This document shows positions 35,032-37,885 of a stretch of DNA of 37,885 nucleotides, piece after piece; position 1 is the first letter of the stretch; every line of letters starts with the position of its first letter. A program made the position numbers and the translations under genes. A model generated the notes under the pieces. That model saw only the letters and a program-made list of their open reading frames with translations, ran no database searches and was not told the DNA's origin. The stretch is taken from assembly GCF_000219125.1 (NCBI RefSeq), contig NZ_AFGF01000078.1, positions 14 through 37,898 of the forward strand. The letters run 5' to 3'. Source of the DNA: Acetonema longum DSM 6540. GTDB taxonomy: Bacteria > Bacillota > Negativicutes > Sporomusales > Acetonemataceae.

Positions 35032-36009
35032 TTACGTGTTATCCCCCGCCTTAGCAATCGAGAATTGATCGGCATGAAACCATTGGATAAAGGACTTAAC
35101 GCCATCCCGGATATTGATGGTGGGTTGATAATTCAATAGTTTGCCGGCTTTTTCGAGGTCGGCGAAGGTCTGAAACACATCTCCGGTTTGCGGCGGCATC
35201 AGCTTCAAGTTGGCTTTGAGATTAAGCTCTTCTTCAATGATTGTCATTAACTCCCGTAAAGTTATGGTTCGACTGTTTCCCAGATTCACTATTTCATATT
35301 GGGACTGATCATAGGTAATGGCCGCGCTGATCCCTTTGATAATGTCATCAATATAAGTGTAATCCCGTGACGATGAGCCGTCGCCATAAAACGGGACCTC
35401 TTTGCCTTGCGAAATTAATCTGGTAAACTTATGAATGGCCAAATCAGGACGCTGCCTTGGACCATAAACGGTAAAAAACCGTAAACTGAGGAAACGGATC
35501 CCATGTAGTTGACTATAAACATGTCCCAGTAGTTCACCGGAAACTTTTGTTGCCGCATAGGGACTGATCGGCAACAAAACCGGGTCCCTCTCCCGCCAGG
35601 GAACATTGGGATTGACGCCATAAACGCTTGAAGACGAAGCAAATACAAACTGAGGTATTTTTTTATCCTTGGCAAATTCCAAAAGGTTTTGAGTACCTTG
35701 AACATTGACCTTTTGGTACCCGACGGGGTCCAGAATCGAAGGGCGAACCCCGGCTTTAGCAGCTAAATGGACAATGACATCATAAGATTCGTTTAGGTTT
35801 TCATACAAAGCTTTACAATTGCAAATGTCCAGTCTTAACAGCTTATAGCCGGAATTATTGAGATGTTTCCGGATATTACGCTCTTTAATGGTTTGTTCAT
35901 AATATGGATCAAAATTATCGACTACCGTTACCTGACAATGTTCGTTAAGAAGCTTGTCCACTAGGTGACTCCCGATAAACCCCGCCCCTCCCGTTACCAA
36001 GACATGCAT
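35032..36009 (-). CDS. NAD-dependent UDP-sugar epimerase (UDP-glucuronate 4-epimerase-like)
   Basis: A 325-residue extended short-chain dehydrogenase. Motifs: Rossmann TGGAGFIGSHLVDKLL from residue 5, DNFDPYY, the catalytic FASSSSVYG and the Tyr-Lys pair in SPYAATKVSGELLGH, then RFFTVYGPRQRPDLAI, typical of GalE-like and UDP-glucuronate 4-epimerases. Next to a UDP-glucose dehydrogenase, conversion of UDP-glucuronate to UDP-galacturonate is the likeliest reaction. The start ATG at 36009 fits the family; GAAGGAG lies 12 bases upstream. It overlaps the end of the fused RR-Ugd frame by 65 bp, which is unusual and may reflect a frame error near the Ugd end. Confidence 0.88.
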   Translation of the reverse strand: MHVLVTGGAGFIGSHLVDKLLNEHCQVTVVDNFDPYYEQTIKERNIRKHLNNSGYKLLRLDICNCKALYENLNESYDVIVHLAAKAGVRPSILDPVGYQKVNVQGTQNLLEFAKDKKIPQFVFASSSSVYGVNPNVPWRERDPVLLPISPYAATKVSGELLGHVYSQLHGIRFLSLRFFTVYGPRQRPDLAIHKFTRLISQGKEVPFYGDGSSSRDYTYIDDIIKGISAAITYDQSQYEIVNLGNSRTITLRELMTIIEEELNLKANLKLMPPQTGDVFQTFADLEKAGKLLNYQPTINIRDGVKSFIQWFHADQFSIAKAGDNT

Positions 36010-37501
36010 CGCCGATCCCAACTCCTTCATATAGAAATCCGACCGCATTTAGCTCTGCCGGATTCAAAAAATTTCGGCCATCGATCAATATGGGAGTATT
36101 CATCACCGACCGTAACTTCAGAAAGTCTAACTTAAGATACTCTTCCCATTCGGTTATCAATACCAACGCATCGCAGCCACAAGCGGTTTGATAAGGGTTA
36201 ACGCCATATTCCACTTGGTATTCAGCTAATAATTTTCGGGCGCTCGGAACCGCAACCGGATCATGGGCCTTCACTCTCACTCCCCGTTCAACTAAAAGTT
36301 TAATAATATCTTGAGCCGGCGAGTCCCGCAAATCATCTGTACCGGGTTTAAAAGCCAATCCTAAAATTCCTACTGTCCGGCCGCTCAGATCGCCTAATTG
36401 GGATTCCAATTTTTTGATGACCACCTGACGCTGTCGTTTGTTGACAGCGCATGCCGCATCTATGATCGGCATTGAATAATCATATGCGGCGCCCAGTGCC
36501 ATTAATGCCAAAGTATCTTTGGGAAAGCAACTTCCGCCCCACCCGATTCCGGCATTTAAAAAACGGGATCCAATCCTCGGATCCAAGCCCATTCCATAAG
36601 CGACTTCTTTGATATCAGCTCCGGTTTTTTCACAAAGGCCGCCAATTTCATTGATATAGCTAATTTTTAAAGCTAAAAATACATTAGAGGCATATTTAAT
36701 CATTTCCGCGCTGGTCAGGCTGGTTTCCACCAAAACCGGCGGTTTGAATCCTCTGGGTCTTGGAAGTTCCGGCGGAGGCGTGAAGGACTGCTCCAAGACT
36801 GGTAAATACATTTGGCGGAGAATGTCAATACCCTCGAAGTTATCGGAGCCTCGTATGGTATGGATTAGTTTAACCTTACCGGATTGGTCCACTTTTCTTC
36901 GAAGATAACTAATGTAGACATCCACTACATTCGTATTATCCTCAAAGTCATATCCCCAGACCTTACTGCCGATTTGATCTCTGGTTAAAACAATTTTCTT
37001 GTTCTCCAGCAGATACTTTAATAATTCATACTCTTGGTTGGTTAAAAAAACTTTTTGATCGCCCCGGAACACCTCATGCGTATCCAAATTCATCATCAAA
37101 TCGGCAATCTTCAGTTTATTATCCCCCGGGTTCGATTTTTGCAATTTGCGCAGATGAACCCTCATTCTGGCCAACAATTCCTCAATCGCAAAAGGCTTGG
37201 TTAAATAGTCGTCAGCGCCAATATCCAACCCGCAGACTTTATCGGTTGTTTCATCTTTGGCTGAGACGATAATGATCGGTATAGATGCTTCTTTTCGAAT
37301 CCGTCGGCATATCTCCAAACCATTCAAGCCAGGTAGTAAAATATCCAACAAAATAAGGTCATATTCATTTTGTTCAAATTTAATCAAACCATCCCGGCCT
37401 TCATAGGCAATATCCACATCATATCCCTCGTGTGCTAACTCCAGTTCTAAAAATCGGGCTATCTTTTTCTCATCTTCAATGATTAAGACTTTATTGTTCA
37501 T
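35945..37501 (-). CDS. in-frame fusion: OmpR-type response regulator joined to a UDP-glucose dehydrogenase lacking its NAD domain
   Basis: A 518-residue frame. Residues 1-218 are an OmpR-type regulator: IIEDE, phospho-acceptor D53 in LILLDILLPGLNG, LTKPFAIEELLARMR, and a winged helix running to LIHTIRG, where a normal protein would go on about VGYVLR. At base ~36848 it switches to the middle of Ugd: SDNFEGIDILRQMYLPVL, SAEMIKYASNVFLALKISYI, the catalytic Cys in GWGGSCFPKDTLAL, GILGLAFKPGTDDLRDSPA and the C-terminal domain. The first ~150 Ugd residues, with the NAD-binding GxGxxG, are absent, so it should not oxidise UDP-glucose alone. A deletion (real, or made in assembly) that also removed a kinase gene is the simplest cause. 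AGGTG precedes the ATG. Confidence 0.85.
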   Translation of the reverse strand: MNNKVLIIEDEKKIARFLELELAHEGYDVDIAYEGRDGLIKFEQNEYDLILLDILLPGLNGLEICRRIRKEASIPIIIVSAKDETTDKVCGLDIGADDYLTKPFAIEELLARMRVHLRKLQKSNPGDNKLKIADLMMNLDTHEVFRGDQKVFLTNQEYELLKYLLENKKIVLTRDQIGSKVWGYDFEDNTNVVDVYISYLRRKVDQSGKVKLIHTIRGSDNFEGIDILRQMYLPVLEQSFTPPPELPRPRGFKPPVLVETSLTSAEMIKYASNVFLALKISYINEIGGLCEKTGADIKEVAYGMGLDPRIGSRFLNAGIGWGGSCFPKDTLALMALGAAYDYSMPIIDAACAVNKRQRQVVIKKLESQLGDLSGRTVGILGLAFKPGTDDLRDSPAQDIIKLLVERGVRVKAHDPVAVPSARKLLAEYQVEYGVNPYQTACGCDALVLITEWEEYLKLDFLKLRSVMNTPILIDGRNFLNPAELNAVGFLYEGVGIGDACLGNGRGGVYRESPSGQAS

Positions 37502-37568
37502 AATTCACCTAATCCACCGCAAATTAGCTGTCTTGGATACTTATAGTATGAATTTGGCTGCCGAATTA

Positions 37569-37597
37569 ATATTACCATAAACTATGCTTTGTCTCAA
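37569..37597 (-). promoter_or_regulatory. promoter of the fused regulator-glycan operon
   Basis: On the minus strand TTGAGA (37597-37592), a 17-bp spacer and TAATAT (37574-37569), about 70 bp before the ATG at 37501. Confidence 0.5.
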
Positions 37598-37683
37598 ATA
37601 CACTTCCTGATTCGTTATAGGCCATTATCGTTACTGCGGGGTAGCGGACAACAGCGACATCGCTCTAACAATGTCCCGGACAA

Positions 37684-37713
37684 TTGACCCAATGTCATCA
37701 CCAATAGTATAAT
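37684..37713 (+). promoter_or_regulatory. promoter of the small plus-strand ORF
   Basis: TTGACC (37684-37689), an 18-bp spacer and TATAAT (37708-37713), about 50 bp before the ATG at 37765 and its CGGAGGTG ribosome site. Confidence 0.7.
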
Positions 37714-37764
37714 GATGTAATATTATTCATCTAAATTTATCGAACGAACCCGGAGGTGTTATTC

Positions 37765-37877
37765 ATGTCTGAAGAAAAAGGTCAAAGATTACCGTTCTGG
37801 ATCTCAATACGGTCAACGGCCAATTCGGTGTTATGAACGTCGTTATTTCGATGTTCATCATGCGTTTCTTCGCTTAG
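37765..37877 (+). CDS. small ORF of 37 codons, apparently broken by one missing base
   Basis: A good promoter and ribosome site (CGGAGGTG, 8 bases before the ATG at 37765) lead to MSEEKGQ. In the given sequence the frame then ends at a TGA (37834-37836). If one A is added in the CAAAG at about 37783-37785, it continues as KITVLDLNTVNGQFGVMNVV and ends IMRFFA at the TAG at 37875-37877. The restored peptide has a polar N-terminus and a hydrophobic C-terminus that may touch the membrane. I do not recognise the family. The unrestored 23-codon frame looks less protein-like. Confidence 0.5.
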
Positions 37878-37885
37878 GTCAGTCT

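Noticed and set aside
1-37885. CRISPR arrays, tRNA or rRNA genes, complete insertion sequences, prophage genes
   Set aside because: No regularly spaced repeats, RNA gene cores, intact transposase motifs or phage structural genes were seen on either strand.

Overview
The window looks like a chromosomal piece of a diderm, Gram-negative-staining Firmicute of the Negativicutes (Sporomusaceae-like). This is inference. The evidence is Firmicute-style strong Shine-Dalgarno sites and intrinsic terminators, a Firmicute-type KimA potassium importer, and a Kdp system with KdpF. Beside these sit outer-membrane-style envelope genes (an ArnT-like GT39 transferase, a lipid-A-disaccharide-synthase N-terminal-like membrane protein, Ugd, UppP) and a remnant of an anaerobe's [FeFe]-hydrogenase-type protein. 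I found no rRNA, tRNA, CRISPR array or intact transposase.

Layout. 1-1207 (-): a three-gene run with a B3/B4 tRNA-editing-like domain protein (cut by the window edge), a YbaK deacylase and a small TM1266-like protein. 1543-6116 (+): pckA, then nadE and a radical SAM gene. 6124-6541: a gene-free, repeat-rich and strongly folded interval. 6533-9587 (-): a zinc-ribbon membrane protein, a large unknown protein and an orphan TctC/Bug binding protein. 9747-11110 (+): YnfA and a short Na/Pi symporter. 11119-21068 (-): a potassium island in transcription order kdpD, kdpE, kimA, terminator, kdpF, kdpA, kdpB, kdpC. 21590-23225 (-): a second, reduced KdpD/KdpE-like two-component pair. 23337-28000: a Cys-rich unknown, an Rnk/GreA-like protein, a free-standing ACT-HTH regulator, an mreB paralogue preceded by a 21-codon leader ORF, and an MscS channel. 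28250-30885: peptidase T, CrcB under a fluoride riboswitch, and a cupin. 31013-37501: a hydrogenase-like pseudogene and an envelope-glycan operon headed by a response regulator-Ugd fusion. The end holds a small frameshifted ORF.

How the genes fit together. Much of the middle concerns potassium, turgor and cell shape: Kdp, KimA, two KdpE-type regulators, MscS and MreB. The best unexplained signal is a pair of four-box operator-like arrays. Four CTCACA-type hexamers sit at steps of 11, 20 and 11 bp, followed after exactly 10 bp by a -10 box. One lies beside the second two-component pair (23233-23296) and one upstream of the leader-mreB-ACT/HTH operon (25994-26057). This suggests that the reduced two-component system controls a shape operon.

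Three ORFs (kdpB, the GT39 transferase and the last small ORF) are each broken by the apparent loss of one A in a short A run. That pattern fits homopolymer errors in the sequence better than three independent mutations. The hydrogenase remnant, by contrast, has losses that look like two bases each and appears truly decayed.
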